A DNA stretch of 64,000 bases from Promethearchaeia archaeon (GTDB lineage: Archaea > Asgardarchaeota > Lokiarchaeia > Sigyniarchaeales > SOKP01). Positions 26,342-35,788 of the stretch are shown in pieces. The stretch is taken from positions 124,001 to 188,000 of the forward strand of contig JAHQWK010000008.1 of NCBI GenBank assembly GCA_029856145.1, written 5' to 3'. The notes under the pieces were generated by a model. That model searched no databases, was not told the origin of the DNA, and was given only the letters and a program-made list of their open reading frames with translations. A program made the position numbers and the translations under genes. Within the stretch, counting starts at the first letter, position 1, and each line of letters opens with the position of its first letter.

Positions 26342-27637
26342 TTGGGTGAAAATTTAAAAAGAGTAATGGTTATTGGAGGAGGGATTGCAGGTATTCAAGC
26401 ATCTTTAGATTTAGCTGAAAGAAATATAAAAGTTGATCTAATTGAAAAAAATGCCTGTATTGGTGGAAGGATGGCTCAACTGGATAAAACGTTTCCTACT
26501 AATGATTGTTCTATTTGTATTTTAGCTCCTAAACTTGCAGAATGTTTTCGACATCCAAATATTACATTGCATATACTTTCAGAAGTTAAAAACTTATCAG
26601 GCCAACCAGGGAATTTTAAAGTGAAAATACTCAAGAAAGCAAGATATATTAAAGAAGATGAATGTATAAATTGTGGACTTTGTATAGAAAAATGTCCAAT
26701 GAGGGTGGATGACGAATTTGATATGAGATTAAGAAAACGTAGAGCAATTTATATCGATTATGTTCAAGGAGTCCCCTCAATTATGACTATAGATAGAGAG
26801 AACTGCTTATTTTTTACAAAAAACGCTTGTAGAATTTGTGAAAAAGTATGTGAAAAAGAAGCAATTGATTTCGACCAAATTGATGAAGAAATTGAATTAA
26901 ACGTAGGATCAATTATTGTAGCAACTGGTTATGATATCTTTAATCCTAAATCTATTGAAACTTTAGGATATGGACGATACCCTAATGTTATTACTGCTTT
27001 AGAATTTGAACGTTTAATTTGTGCCTCTGGACCTTTAGGTGGACATTTAACGAGACCCTCAGATAAAAATGATCCTAAAAAACTTGCATTTATTAATTGT
27101 GTAGGTTCAAGGGATATAAAAAACAATCCATATTGTTCATCTTGCTGCTGTATGTATACCACTAAAGAAGCTATGATTGCTTTTGAGCATGATAATGAAA
27201 TAGAGACTTCAATATTTTATATTGATCTTAGAGCCGCTGGTAAAGGATTTCGAGAATATATTCAAAGAGGAGTAAATAATTATGCTATTAAATACATTAA
27301 AGGAAAAGTGGCAAAGATATTAGAAGATGATCAAAGAAATCCTCTCATTATTTATGAAGATATTAGTACTTCGCAAGTTAAACAACTTAAATTTGATTTA
27401 GTTATTTTAGCTACGACTATGGTACCTAAAAAAGATGCAAATGAATTAGCAAAAACTTTAGGAGTTAAATTAGATAACTTTAACTTTTTTAAGGGAGAAA
27501 GTTTCCATCCACAGAAATCATCGAAAGAAGGGATATTTCTTTGCGGTGCTTGTAGAGAACCAATGGATATTCCAAATTCAGTAATAGATGCAAGTGGAGC
27601 AGCCGCTAAAGCTGCAGAAATACTAATGAGGGGATAA
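26342..27637 (+). CDS. hdrA: HdrA-like flavoprotein, short form lacking N- and C-terminal domains
   Basis: A 431-aa HdrA core: FAD Rossmann VMVIGGGIAGIQASLDLAE at residue 10, the HdrA hallmark QLDKTFPTNDCSICILAPKL near residue 48, an inserted ferredoxin with CINCGLCIEKCP near residue 107 and a second less regular set (CRICEKVCEK) near residue 163, then NCVGSRD and SSCCCMYTTKEA. The N-terminal GVFxCHCG domain and the C-terminal 2[4Fe-4S] domain of full HdrA are missing; the next gene supplies them. The start is TTG at 26342 after a purine-rich AGGTAGGAAG. The FAD would be the branching site if the complex bifurcates electrons. Confidence 0.9.
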   Translation: MGENLKRVMVIGGGIAGIQASLDLAERNIKVDLIEKNACIGGRMAQLDKTFPTNDCSICILAPKLAECFRHPNITLHILSEVKNLSGQPGNFKVKILKKARYIKEDECINCGLCIEKCPMRVDDEFDMRLRKRRAIYIDYVQGVPSIMTIDRENCLFFTKNACRICEKVCEKEAIDFDQIDEEIELNVGSIIVATGYDIFNPKSIETLGYGRYPNVITALEFERLICASGPLGGHLTRPSDKNDPKKLAFINCVGSRDIKNNPYCSSCCCMYTTKEAMIAFEHDNEIETSIFYIDLRAAGKGFREYIQRGVNNYAIKYIKGKVAKILEDDQRNPLIIYEDISTSQVKQLKFDLVILATTMVPKKDANELAKTLGVKLDNFNFFKGESFHPQKSSKEGIFLCGACREPMDIPNSVIDASGAAAKAAEILMRG

Positions 27638-27642
27638 AAAAA

Positions 27643-29310
27643 ATGTCGGATGATGATATTAGAATTGGAGTTTTTATTTGTCATTGTGGTACTAATATAG
27701 GTGGTGTTTTAGATATTTCTGAGTTAATAGAATATGCCAAAACTTTACCAAATGTAGAGTATAGTGCTGCTAACCTTTATACATGTTCTGAAGTTGGACT
27801 AAATGAGATCAGAGAAAATATAAAGGAACAAAACTTAAATCGTGTTATAGTTGCATCTTGTTCTCCACGAACTCATGAACCATTATTTAGATCAACTTGT
27901 CAAGAGGCAGGTTTAAATCCTTATTTATTTGAAATGGTAAATATTCGAGATCAAGATTCTTGGGTTCACATGAAAGAACCAGAAAAGGGTACCGAAAAAG
28001 CTAAAGATCTTATTAGAATGGGCGTTTATAAAGCGGCTTTGTTAGAATCTTTAGAGAAAATGCAAGTTAGTGTAATACCTTCTGCTATAGTAATTGGTGG
28101 AGGTATTGCAGGAATGAATGCTGCATTAACTTTAGCAAATCAAAATTTTGAAGTAAGTTTAATTGAGAAGGATTCTGAATTAGGAGGATTGATCAGACGC
28201 CTAAATAAAGTATATCCAACTAATGAAGATGCTTCAAATTTATTAGAAATAAGAAACTTAGTAGAAAATCACAAGAAAATAAATATACATAAGTCTGCTA
28301 TAATTGAAAAAATTGAAGGGTTTGTAGGAAACTATAAAGTAATTATTCTCCAAAATAAAAAGACAATCGAAATTGAGGCAGGTGCTATTATTGTTGCTAC
28401 TGGGGCTATAGCTTTATCACCAGAAGGCTATTATGATTATAATGGAAAAACTATAATAAGTCAATTAGAATTAGAAGAAATATTAAAAGAGAGTGAATTC
28501 AGTGCGAATAACATTACCATGATTCAATGTGTGGGCTGTAGGAATGAAGAAAGAAAATATTGTTCGAATATATGTTGTATGACTGCTCTAAAAAATGCAA
28601 TCTTAATAAAAGAACAAAATCCGGCGGCTAATATCACTATAATTTTTAGAGATATACAAACACAGGGTGTCACTTATGAAGAATACTATAGAAAAGCAAG
28701 AGAAATAGGAATATTGTTTATAAAATATTTACCCGAAAAACCTCCAATTATTAAGAAAGATCACATAGAGGTTTATAATGAATTTATGAACCAAGTTATT
28801 GGGGTTCCCTATGATCTTGTTGTATTATCAATGCCTCTTATTGCTAATGAAGATTCAGAGCAGTTAGCTAAAATGTTAAAAGTTCCATTAGAAGAGAATA
28901 ATTTCTTTTTAGAAGCTCATGTGAAATTAAGACCTGTTGATTTTGCTACAGATGGCGTATTTGTATGTGGTTCAGCTCATTGGCCCGCAGATATTTCAGA
29001 ATCTATATCACAATCAAATGCAGCAGTTTCTAGAGCAAGTACAATAATTTCTAAAGATATGTTGGAAGTAGAAGGTTCTACAGCTGAAGTGGATACTGAT
29101 TTATGTGTAGGTTGTGAAGCGTGTATTAAAATTTGTCCCTATAGTGCGATATCTAAAGATGAAGAGACAGATATCGTAGTAGTTAATAAAGTAGTTTGCA
29201 AAGGGTGTGGAGTCTGCGGTGCTAGTTGTCCGCAAAATGCAATTACTATTCACCACTTTACAAGTGATCAACTTATTGCTGAAATTGTAACTTATGGAGG
29301 TGGAGAATAA
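27643..29310 (+). CDS. hdrA: HdrA-like flavoprotein, form with N-terminal domain and C-terminal 2[4Fe-4S]
   Basis: A 555-aa HdrA paralogue. It starts with the IGVFICHCGTNIGG domain, including NLYTCSEVG and VASCSPRTHEPLF, then an FAD core (AIVIGGGIAGMNAALTLANQ near residue 147) without the inserted ferredoxin, the QCVGCRNEERKYCSNICC motif, and a C-terminal bacterial-type ferredoxin (CVGCEACIKICP and CKGCGVCGASCP near residues 488-535). It begins 5 bp after the preceding hdrA and ends directly against mvhD. Together the two HdrA proteins contain every part of a canonical HdrA plus one extra flavin domain, suggesting a heterodimer. Confidence 0.92.
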   Translation: MSDDDIRIGVFICHCGTNIGGVLDISELIEYAKTLPNVEYSAANLYTCSEVGLNEIRENIKEQNLNRVIVASCSPRTHEPLFRSTCQEAGLNPYLFEMVNIRDQDSWVHMKEPEKGTEKAKDLIRMGVYKAALLESLEKMQVSVIPSAIVIGGGIAGMNAALTLANQNFEVSLIEKDSELGGLIRRLNKVYPTNEDASNLLEIRNLVENHKKINIHKSAIIEKIEGFVGNYKVIILQNKKTIEIEAGAIIVATGAIALSPEGYYDYNGKTIISQLELEEILKESEFSANNITMIQCVGCRNEERKYCSNICCMTALKNAILIKEQNPAANITIIFRDIQTQGVTYEEYYRKAREIGILFIKYLPEKPPIIKKDHIEVYNEFMNQVIGVPYDLVVLSMPLIANEDSEQLAKMLKVPLEENNFFLEAHVKLRPVDFATDGVFVCGSAHWPADISESISQSNAAVSRASTIISKDMLEVEGSTAEVDTDLCVGCEACIKICPYSAISKDEETDIVVVNKVVCKGCGVCGASCPQNAITIHHFTSDQLIAEIVTYGGGE

Positions 29311-30081
29311 ATGGTATTTGAACCTAAAATTTTGGGATTTTTATGTAATTGGTGCTCTTATGCAGGAGCGGACTTAGCAGGTGTGAGTCGAATCCAATAT
29401 CCAACAAATGTTAGAGTTATACGCGTTATGTGCTCTGGAAGGGTTGATCCTGTGTTTATAGCTGAAGCATTTATAAATGGCATTGATGGAGTACTTGTTT
29501 TAGGATGTCATTTAGGAGATTGCCATTATATAAGTGGTAATTATGAAGCAGAATTAAAAATGAAAATGGTAAGTAAATCATTATCCATGATAAATTTTTC
29601 TGATCGAGTACGTCTTGATTGGGTTTCTGCTGCAGAAGGAAATAGATTCGCTCAAATAGTTACTGATTTTACTGAACATATTCGTACATTGGGTCCATCT
29701 CCCGTTAAAAATAAAAAGATTAAAAAACGAATAATTGATAATCTAAATGCTGTTAAATTTGCCATAAGTGATTCCAGATTAAGAGCTTTAGTTTCTAGGC
29801 AAAGAGAATTAACAACAGAAGGGAATGTATATGGTGAAATAATACCAACAGAAGAATTTGAGGAAATTCTTAATAATGCTATTAAAAATGAAATTATTCG
29901 TCATGAAATTTTAGAAAAAATAAAGAATAAAGGTAAATCTGTTCTTGATATCGCAAAGGAAATTGAGGTTGAACCACATAAAGTTTTACAGCATATTGTA
30001 ACTTTAAGAGCTCGAGGTTTAGTTGATGTTGATCAAATAAATGAAGAAATTCCCACATTTATATCGATTAAAGAGGCTTAA
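29311..30081 (+). CDS. mvhD: MvhD-like electron-transfer subunit with C-terminal winged helix
   Basis: Residues about 1-140 are MvhD, the [2Fe-2S] protein that connects HdrA to an electron donor: FLCNWCSYAGADLAGVSR, VMCSGRVDPVF and LGCHLGDCHYISGN supply the conserved cysteines. Residues about 195-250 (ILEKIKNKGKSVLDIAKEIEVEPHKVLQHIVTLRARGLVDV) look like a winged helix-turn-helix, giving 256 aa against about 140 for plain MvhD. It directly abuts the preceding hdrA and lies 2 bp before the fused gene. The donor hydrogenase MvhAG is not in the window. Confidence 0.9.
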   Translation: MVFEPKILGFLCNWCSYAGADLAGVSRIQYPTNVRVIRVMCSGRVDPVFIAEAFINGIDGVLVLGCHLGDCHYISGNYEAELKMKMVSKSLSMINFSDRVRLDWVSAAEGNRFAQIVTDFTEHIRTLGPSPVKNKKIKKRIIDNLNAVKFAISDSRLRALVSRQRELTTEGNVYGEIIPTEEFEEILNNAIKNEIIRHEILEKIKNKGKSVLDIAKEIEVEPHKVLQHIVTLRARGLVDVDQINEEIPTFISIKEA

Positions 30082-30083
30082 AG

Positions 30084-33000
30084 ATGGAAAAAATTGGGTC
30101 TGTTTTAGTAGTAGGAGGAGGAATAGCAGGAATCCAAGCATCAATGGATTTAGCAGATTCAGGGTTTAAAGTCTATTTAGCTGAATCATCAATGAGTATT
30201 GGAGGCGTTATGTCTCAATTAGACAAAACGTTTCCTACTAACGATTGTTCTATTTGTATACTCGCGCCTAAGTTAGTAACTGCTGGGCGTCATGAAAATA
30301 TTACACTTTTAATTAATACGACTTTAGAAAAAATTGATGGAAATCCAGGTAATTTTACTGTTGAGCTACAACAAAAAACATTATTATTAGATCAAGAAAA
30401 ATGCACTGGTTGTGGTGTATGTGCTCAAGAATGTCCTGTAGAAGCGATGGACTTCTTTAATGAAGGGTTATCGATTAGATCAGCAATATCTGTAAAATTT
30501 CCGCAAGCAGTTCCATTGGTTTTTTCAATAAACCAAGAAATATGTATAGGATGTGGATTTTGTAAAGGAGTTTGTAAAGCTAAAGCAATAGATTACACTC
30601 TTGAGGATAAATTTACTACTTTGAATGTTGGAGCTATTGTTTTAGCACTTGGGTTTGATGAATATGATCCTAGTCTTACTCAACAATATGGATATAGTAA
30701 ATATTTGAATGTGGTCACTAGTATTGAATTTGAGCGGATATTAAGCGCAAGTGGCCCACATTCAGGACTTATCCTTAGACCATCTGATGGAATAATTCCA
30801 AGAAAAATAGCATTCCTACAGTGTGTAGGATCAAGAGATAAGAAACATGGCGTAGAATATTGTTCTTCAGTTTGTTGTATGTATACAGCTAAAGAGGCGG
30901 TAATTGCCAAAGAACATATGGAAATCATTGAACCTACGATTTTTTCAATGGATGTGAGAGCTGTTGGAAAAGATTTCGATAAATATATTGAACGCGCTCA
31001 AGATGAATATGGCATAAGATATATTAGAAGTAGAATATCAGATATTACAGAAATACTCGGGACTAAAGACCTAATCCTTCATTTCGAAAATGAGGAAGGA
31101 AAAGTAGTTAGTGAGGTTTTTAATTTAGTTGTTTTAGCTGTAGGGGCTTTACCAAATCATAGCACAAAAGAATTAGCAAAAAAATTAAACATTGAATTGA
31201 ATAATTATGATTTCTGTAAGACAAAACCTTTTTCCCCAGTAGAAACATCTAGAGAAGGAATTTATGTATGTGGCATGATTTCAGAACCTAAAGATATTCC
31301 AGAAACAGTTGTAGAGGCAAGTGCTGCAGCAGGTGCTGTAAATATTCTTTTATCTGATGTGAGAAACACATTAATTACTAAAAAAGAATTACCAAAAGAA
31401 ATTGATACAAGTGGAGAACCCCCTCGCATCGGCGTTTTTATATGTCATTGTGGGATTAATATCGGAGGTGTTGTAAATGTTCCTGAAGTTGTTGATTATG
31501 CAATTCAATTACCGGATGTAATTTATGCAGAAAGGAATTTATATACGTGCTCGGCGGATACCCAAACTAATATTAAAGAACAAATTAAGGAGCATAATTT
31601 AAATCGAGTAATAGTTGCTTCATGTACCCCAAGAACCCATGAACCTTTATTTCAAGCAACCATTAGAGAGGCAGGCTTGAATAAGTATCTCTTTGATTTA
31701 GCAAATATTCGAGATCAATGTTCATGGGTACATATGCATAAACCAGAAGAGGCAACAGAGAAAGCCAAGGACTTAGTAAGGATGGCTGTTGCTAAAGCTC
31801 GAAAATTAGTCCCTCTTCAAGAACAACAAGTAGAAGTAATTCACAAGGGAATGGTAATTGGAGGAGGAGTTGCAGGGATGACAGCAGCCTTAAATCTTGC
31901 AAATCAAGGATTTGAAGTTTTTCTCGTGGAGAAAAGTGATAAATTAGGGGGATTTTCTACTAATATTTATCAAACTATAGAAAATTATAATGTTCAAGAA
32001 TTTCTAAAAGATTTAATAAAAAAAGTTAATGATAATAAGTTCATTAATGTATTTCTTAACGCTAGAATTAGTTCAATAGGAGGATATGTTTGTAACTTTA
32101 CAACCAAAATTACCTATGGTGAAGATAAACAAAAGAAAGAATTCCAGCACGGTATTATTATAGTGGCTACTGGTGCTCATGAATATCAACCTAAAAATAA
32201 TGAATTTCTTTTTGGGAAAGATAAAAGAATTATTTTACAATCAGAACTCGAAAAAATTCTTTTTACTGAAGAAGAGAAAATTAACAATCTAAATTCATTA
32301 GTAATGATACAATGCGTTGGCTCACGAAATGAGGAACATCCTTATTGTAGTAGAATGTGTTGCAGTGAAGCTATTAAAAATGCTTTAAAGGCAAAAGAAA
32401 TTAATCCAAATCTTAATATCACTGTTTTATATAGGGATATAAGAACCTATGGTTTTAAAGAAAAATATTATGATTTAGCAAGAGAAAAAGGAGTTATTTT
32501 TCTTAGGTTTAAAGATGATAAACCTCCAGAAATTAAGCTAGAAAATGGTAAATTAAGCATTTATATAGATAAACCGGATATTGGAAATATCAAGATAAAT
32601 TCAGATCTAGTTGCTCTAAGCGCCGGTATAGTTACCGATGGCCAAGCAAACGAAAATTTGGCAAAAATGCTGAAGGTCCCTACTAATGACGATAATTTTT
32701 TCTTAGAGGCTCATGTAAAGCTCCGACCATCAGATTTCGCAACTGATGGTATCTTTTTATGTGGTACTGCTCGTGGAACTGCAACAATTAGCGAAAGTGT
32801 AGCACAGGCAATGTCAGCTGCCTCTAGAGCCACTACAATTTTATCTAAAGATATTTTAATTACTGAAGGTGTTATTTCAAAAGTTGACCCTGCCCTATGC
32901 ATTGGTTGTAATAGATGTGCTGACGTCTGTAATTACGGTGCTGTTGGGGTAAAATTTGAAGAAGGTTTAATGATATCTGAAGTTAATCCGTTACTTTGTA

Positions 33001-33545
33001 AAGGATGTGGAGATTGTGCTGCTGAGTGTCCAGCAGAAGCTATAACAATGAGTCATTTTGGTCGAATTCAAATAGAACCAATGATAACTGAAGCTGCTAA
33101 AACTACAGTTGCAAATGGTCAACCTAGAATTGTTGCCTTTCTCTGCAACTGGTGTAGTTATGCCGGGGCCGATTTAGCTGGAGTAAGTCGATACCAATAT
33201 CCTCCAAATATAAGAACTATAAGAGTTATGTGTTCTGGTGGTATTCCAAAGAGTTTTATATTACAAGCATTTTTAGAAGGGGCTGATGGTGTTTTTATTG
33301 GAGGATGCCATCTTGGAGATTGTCATTATATAGCGGGAAATCAAGATACTTTAAGAAGAACCGATGAAATTGAAAAAGTAATAGAATCCCTTGGAATTAA
33401 TCCAGAAAGATTCATGCGAAAATGGGTTTCTGCAAGTGAAGGAAAAATATTTGCTGACACCATTACAGAATTTACCGAAAAGTTAAAAAAATTAGGCCCA
33501 ATTGAAAATGATTATAAAAAAAAAGAAATAATCATAACAGAATAA
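30084..33545 (+). CDS. HdrA-HdrA-MvhD fusion protein
   Basis: A single 1153-aa chain. Residues 1-430 match the short HdrA type (VLVVGGGIAGIQASMDLAD, QLDKTFPTNDCSICILAPKL, inserted CTGCGVCAQECP and CIGCGFCKGVCK). Residues about 448-1000 match the second HdrA type (IGVFICHCGINIGG, MVIGGGVAGMTAALNLAN, QCVGSRNEEHPYCSRMCC, terminal CIGCNRCADVC and CKGCGDCAAECP). Residues about 1012-1150 are MvhD (FLCNWCSYAGADLAGVSR, VMCSGGIPKSF, GGCHLGDCHYIAGN) without the winged helix. It thus repeats, in the same order, the content of the three separate genes upstream. Two FAD sites, about six [4Fe-4S] and one [2Fe-2S] site are predicted. Confidence 0.93.
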   Translation: MEKIGSVLVVGGGIAGIQASMDLADSGFKVYLAESSMSIGGVMSQLDKTFPTNDCSICILAPKLVTAGRHENITLLINTTLEKIDGNPGNFTVELQQKTLLLDQEKCTGCGVCAQECPVEAMDFFNEGLSIRSAISVKFPQAVPLVFSINQEICIGCGFCKGVCKAKAIDYTLEDKFTTLNVGAIVLALGFDEYDPSLTQQYGYSKYLNVVTSIEFERILSASGPHSGLILRPSDGIIPRKIAFLQCVGSRDKKHGVEYCSSVCCMYTAKEAVIAKEHMEIIEPTIFSMDVRAVGKDFDKYIERAQDEYGIRYIRSRISDITEILGTKDLILHFENEEGKVVSEVFNLVVLAVGALPNHSTKELAKKLNIELNNYDFCKTKPFSPVETSREGIYVCGMISEPKDIPETVVEASAAAGAVNILLSDVRNTLITKKELPKEIDTSGEPPRIGVFICHCGINIGGVVNVPEVVDYAIQLPDVIYAERNLYTCSADTQTNIKEQIKEHNLNRVIVASCTPRTHEPLFQATIREAGLNKYLFDLANIRDQCSWVHMHKPEEATEKAKDLVRMAVAKARKLVPLQEQQVEVIHKGMVIGGGVAGMTAALNLANQGFEVFLVEKSDKLGGFSTNIYQTIENYNVQEFLKDLIKKVNDNKFINVFLNARISSIGGYVCNFTTKITYGEDKQKKEFQHGIIIVATGAHEYQPKNNEFLFGKDKRIILQSELEKILFTEEEKINNLNSLVMIQCVGSRNEEHPYCSRMCCSEAIKNALKAKEINPNLNITVLYRDIRTYGFKEKYYDLAREKGVIFLRFKDDKPPEIKLENGKLSIYIDKPDIGNIKINSDLVALSAGIVTDGQANENLAKMLKVPTNDDNFFLEAHVKLRPSDFATDGIFLCGTARGTATISESVAQAMSAASRATTILSKDILITEGVISKVDPALCIGCNRCADVCNYGAVGVKFEEGLMISEVNPLLCKGCGDCAAECPAEAITMSHFGRIQIEPMITEAAKTTVANGQPRIVAFLCNWCSYAGADLAGVSRYQYPPNIRTIRVMCSGGIPKSFILQAFLEGADGVFIGGCHLGDCHYIAGNQDTLRRTDEIEKVIESLGINPERFMRKWVSASEGKIFADTITEFTEKLKKLGPIENDYKKKEIIITE

Positions 33546-33582
33546 GAATTTTATCAAGTTCATAAAATTAGGAGTTTTTAAT

Positions 33583-34281
33583 ATGATAATAACTAAACAA
33601 AAAGATATTGAAGAAATATACGATATGATAAAACCATACTCGAAAATCCTTGTTGCTGGGTGTGATGGTTGCTGTCAACCTCCACGTTCAATAAATGAAG
33701 CAAAAGTTCTAGCCCAAATGCTCGAATTAAAAGCAAGGAGTGAAGGAAAAGAATTAAAATGGAGGGCTATAACGGTTTTAAGACAATGTGATGACAGAAT
33801 TGCCGCTACAACAATTAGACCCTTTATTGAAGAATATGATGCAATTGTTTCATTAGCATGTGGTTTAGGTGTAGGAATGCTGAATAAAATCTTTCCTACA
33901 ATTCTCACTTTCCCGGCACAAAATAGTATGTTTGGAGGTGCAGAGATTAATGGAGAAAATTATTTTGCTGAATACTGCGAAACTTGTGGGGATTGTCTAC
34001 TGGGAGTTACAGGTGGGATTTGTCCTATGGCGGGGTGTGCTAAAAACCTCAGTAACGGTCCTTGTGGAGGACAAGTCGAAGGTAAATGTGAAGTAGGAGG
34101 GTATATACATGATTGTGCGTGGGTAAAAATGTGGGAACGCCTGAAGCAATTTAACAGATTAGATCTATTCACAATCTATAGACCACCTCGTAATTATCAG
34201 TTATGGTCAAGTCCAAGATTTTTACATATTTATGAACCCATTTCAAATGAGGAAGAACAGAAAAAGGAGGAGAAAGTATAA
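33583..34281 (+). CDS. metV: MetV-like zinc/Fe-S subunit of methylenetetrahydrofolate reductase
   Basis: A 232-aa MTHFR C-terminal family protein, the small subunit paired with MetF in acetogenic bacteria. It has an N-terminal cysteine site (VAGCDGCCQPPRS) and the conserved C-terminal set CETCGDCLLGVTGGICP ... CAKNLSNGPCGG ... GKCEVGG ... DCAWVKMWERLK. These cysteines bind metal clusters that would connect MetF's flavin to the Hdr module. The ribosome site AGGAG precedes the ATG by 8 nt. It is 37 bp after the fusion gene, and metF starts 1 bp after its stop. Confidence 0.92.
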   Translation: MIITKQKDIEEIYDMIKPYSKILVAGCDGCCQPPRSINEAKVLAQMLELKARSEGKELKWRAITVLRQCDDRIAATTIRPFIEEYDAIVSLACGLGVGMLNKIFPTILTFPAQNSMFGGAEINGENYFAEYCETCGDCLLGVTGGICPMAGCAKNLSNGPCGGQVEGKCEVGGYIHDCAWVKMWERLKQFNRLDLFTIYRPPRNYQLWSSPRFLHIYEPISNEEEQKKEEKV

Positions 34282-34282
34282 G

Positions 34283-35215
34283 ATGCCAAACAGACCTGCT
34301 TTCAGTAATTTAGTAAAAACAATCAGAGAAGGTAAATTTGTGTTCACGGGCGAATTAGAACCTGAGAAAGATTTTGATTTAAAGCATGTTCTGCATTCTG
34401 CAGAAGAAATGAAAAAAACTGGAAAAATAATTGCAGCTAACGTTACTGATGGCCCCCAAGGAGATGCTTATACCTGCTCCATGGTGCCTTGTTACTTAGT
34501 TCAAGAAAAAGTTGGATTAGAAGCGATTTGGCAGATGACCGTGAGGGATCGAAATCGAATTGCGTTATTTGGCGATATCTTAGGTGGAGCTATACTTGGC
34601 CTTAAAAATTTACTTGCATTAACAGGAGATCATTCTGCCCTTGGAGATCATCAAAATGCTAGAGCTGTATATGATTTAGATTCCACTCAATTGATAGAAC
34701 TAATTTCAAAAATGGTTGATGAAGGAACTGATTTAGAAGGTAATGAAATACAGGGGGGAAAACCCCAGTTAAATGTTGGCTGTGCAGCAAATCCAAATTC
34801 AAATCCAAGAGAACCAGAAATCCTAAAAGTTGGTAGAAAGGTAGAAGTAGGAGCAGATTTTATTCAAACCCAAACATCATTTGATGTAGATGATGCTAAG
34901 GAATTCCTAAAAGAATTAGAAAGATTCAATATCCCTGTTTTGCTTGGCTTATTTCCGATAAAAAATTATGGTATTGCATGGTATTTTAATGAATATATTC
35001 CCGGTGTTTCAGTTCCTAAGGATTTTCTTGATGCCTTAAAAGCAACTAAAAAAATAAAAGATAAAAAAGAAAAATATGCTGCGATCGATAAAATTAATCT
35101 AGAGTTTTACGAACCATTTATCAAAGAAATTAAGAAAACTACGAAAGCTGCAGGAATTCATTGCATGGCAGTACATTATGAAAGATTATTTGGACCACTC
35201 CTTAAGGACTTCTGA
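34283..35215 (+). CDS. metF: 5,10-methylenetetrahydrofolate reductase
   Basis: FAD TIM-barrel enzyme that interconverts methylene- and methyl-tetrahydrofolate, the last reduction of the methyl branch of the Wood-Ljungdahl pathway. FTGELEPEKDFDL, AANVTDGP, LTGDHSALGD, GCAANPNS and FIQTQTSFDVDD mark the barrel strands and flavin/folate site. The ORF track starts at an in-frame ATG inside metV (34232); the ATG at 34283 with a strong AAGGAGG upstream is the likely start, giving 310 aa. No pyridine-nucleotide-binding extension is present, which fits the use of an attached electron-transfer partner. Confidence 0.95.
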   Translation: MPNRPAFSNLVKTIREGKFVFTGELEPEKDFDLKHVLHSAEEMKKTGKIIAANVTDGPQGDAYTCSMVPCYLVQEKVGLEAIWQMTVRDRNRIALFGDILGGAILGLKNLLALTGDHSALGDHQNARAVYDLDSTQLIELISKMVDEGTDLEGNEIQGGKPQLNVGCAANPNSNPREPEILKVGRKVEVGADFIQTQTSFDVDDAKEFLKELERFNIPVLLGLFPIKNYGIAWYFNEYIPGVSVPKDFLDALKATKKIKDKKEKYAAIDKINLEFYEPFIKEIKKTTKAAGIHCMAVHYERLFGPLLKDF

Positions 35216-35292
35216 AAATGGGTGCATTTAATAAAAGAAATATAATTTTTTAAATTTTAAATTAAAATAAAAAAGAAACGAAGGAATTAATA

Positions 35293-35760
35293 ATGAAAAA
35301 TTTGGATGATAAGGATAAGAGAATTCTGGAAATGCTTCTTGAGGATTCTAGAAGACCATACCACGAAATTGCAGCAGATGTAAATGTAAACTTATCTGAA
35401 TCTACTGTAAGAAAAAGAGTTATCAAGCTTCAAGAAGAAGGAGTAATTGAAAACTTTACTATAAAGATCTGTCGTGAAGATGAGAGATGTATTATTGCAT
35501 TTATTACATTAATTCCAAAAACTCAGGCTGAGACAAAAGAATTGTTGAGAGAAGCACAAATTCTTCCTCAATGTGAGGAAGTTTATTTTCTCGCGGGAGA
35601 ATGTGGTGTTTTAGTAAAAGTTAATGTACCAGAAATAATTGAATTAGATGCGTTAATAGAGTCATTTCGTGGTCGTGCTGATGTAAAAAGCGTTGAGAGA
35701 GTATGCGTTGTTTTAAGACCAATAAAAACAGTCTTACAATCTAAAGATAGAGTTTTATAA
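35293..35760 (+). CDS. Lrp/AsnC-family transcriptional regulator
   Basis: A 155-aa protein: winged helix (LDDKDKRILEMLLEDSRRPYHEIAADVNVNLSESTVRKRVIKLQ) and RAM domain (ILPQCEEVYFLAGECGVLVKVNV). It begins with ATG after GAAACGAAGGAA, 77 bp downstream of metF on the same strand, and could be the local regulator of the Hdr/Met operon; a binding site cannot be assigned. It differs clearly from the other Lrp protein at 19315. Confidence 0.9.
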   Translation: MKNLDDKDKRILEMLLEDSRRPYHEIAADVNVNLSESTVRKRVIKLQEEGVIENFTIKICREDERCIIAFITLIPKTQAETKELLREAQILPQCEEVYFLAGECGVLVKVNVPEIIELDALIESFRGRADVKSVERVCVVLRPIKTVLQSKDRVL

Positions 35761-35788
35761 AGATAAAATAATTAAGGTCTAAAGTAAT

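Noticed and set aside
26342-33545. Repetition of the HdrA segments read as an assembly artefact
   Set aside because: The copies differ clearly at DNA and protein level and in gene structure (split versus fused), so they are true paralogues.
34232-34282. metF start inside metV
   Set aside because: The added residues (MNPFQMRKNRKRRRK) are a frame-shifted reading of metV; a strong ribosome site precedes the ATG at 34283.
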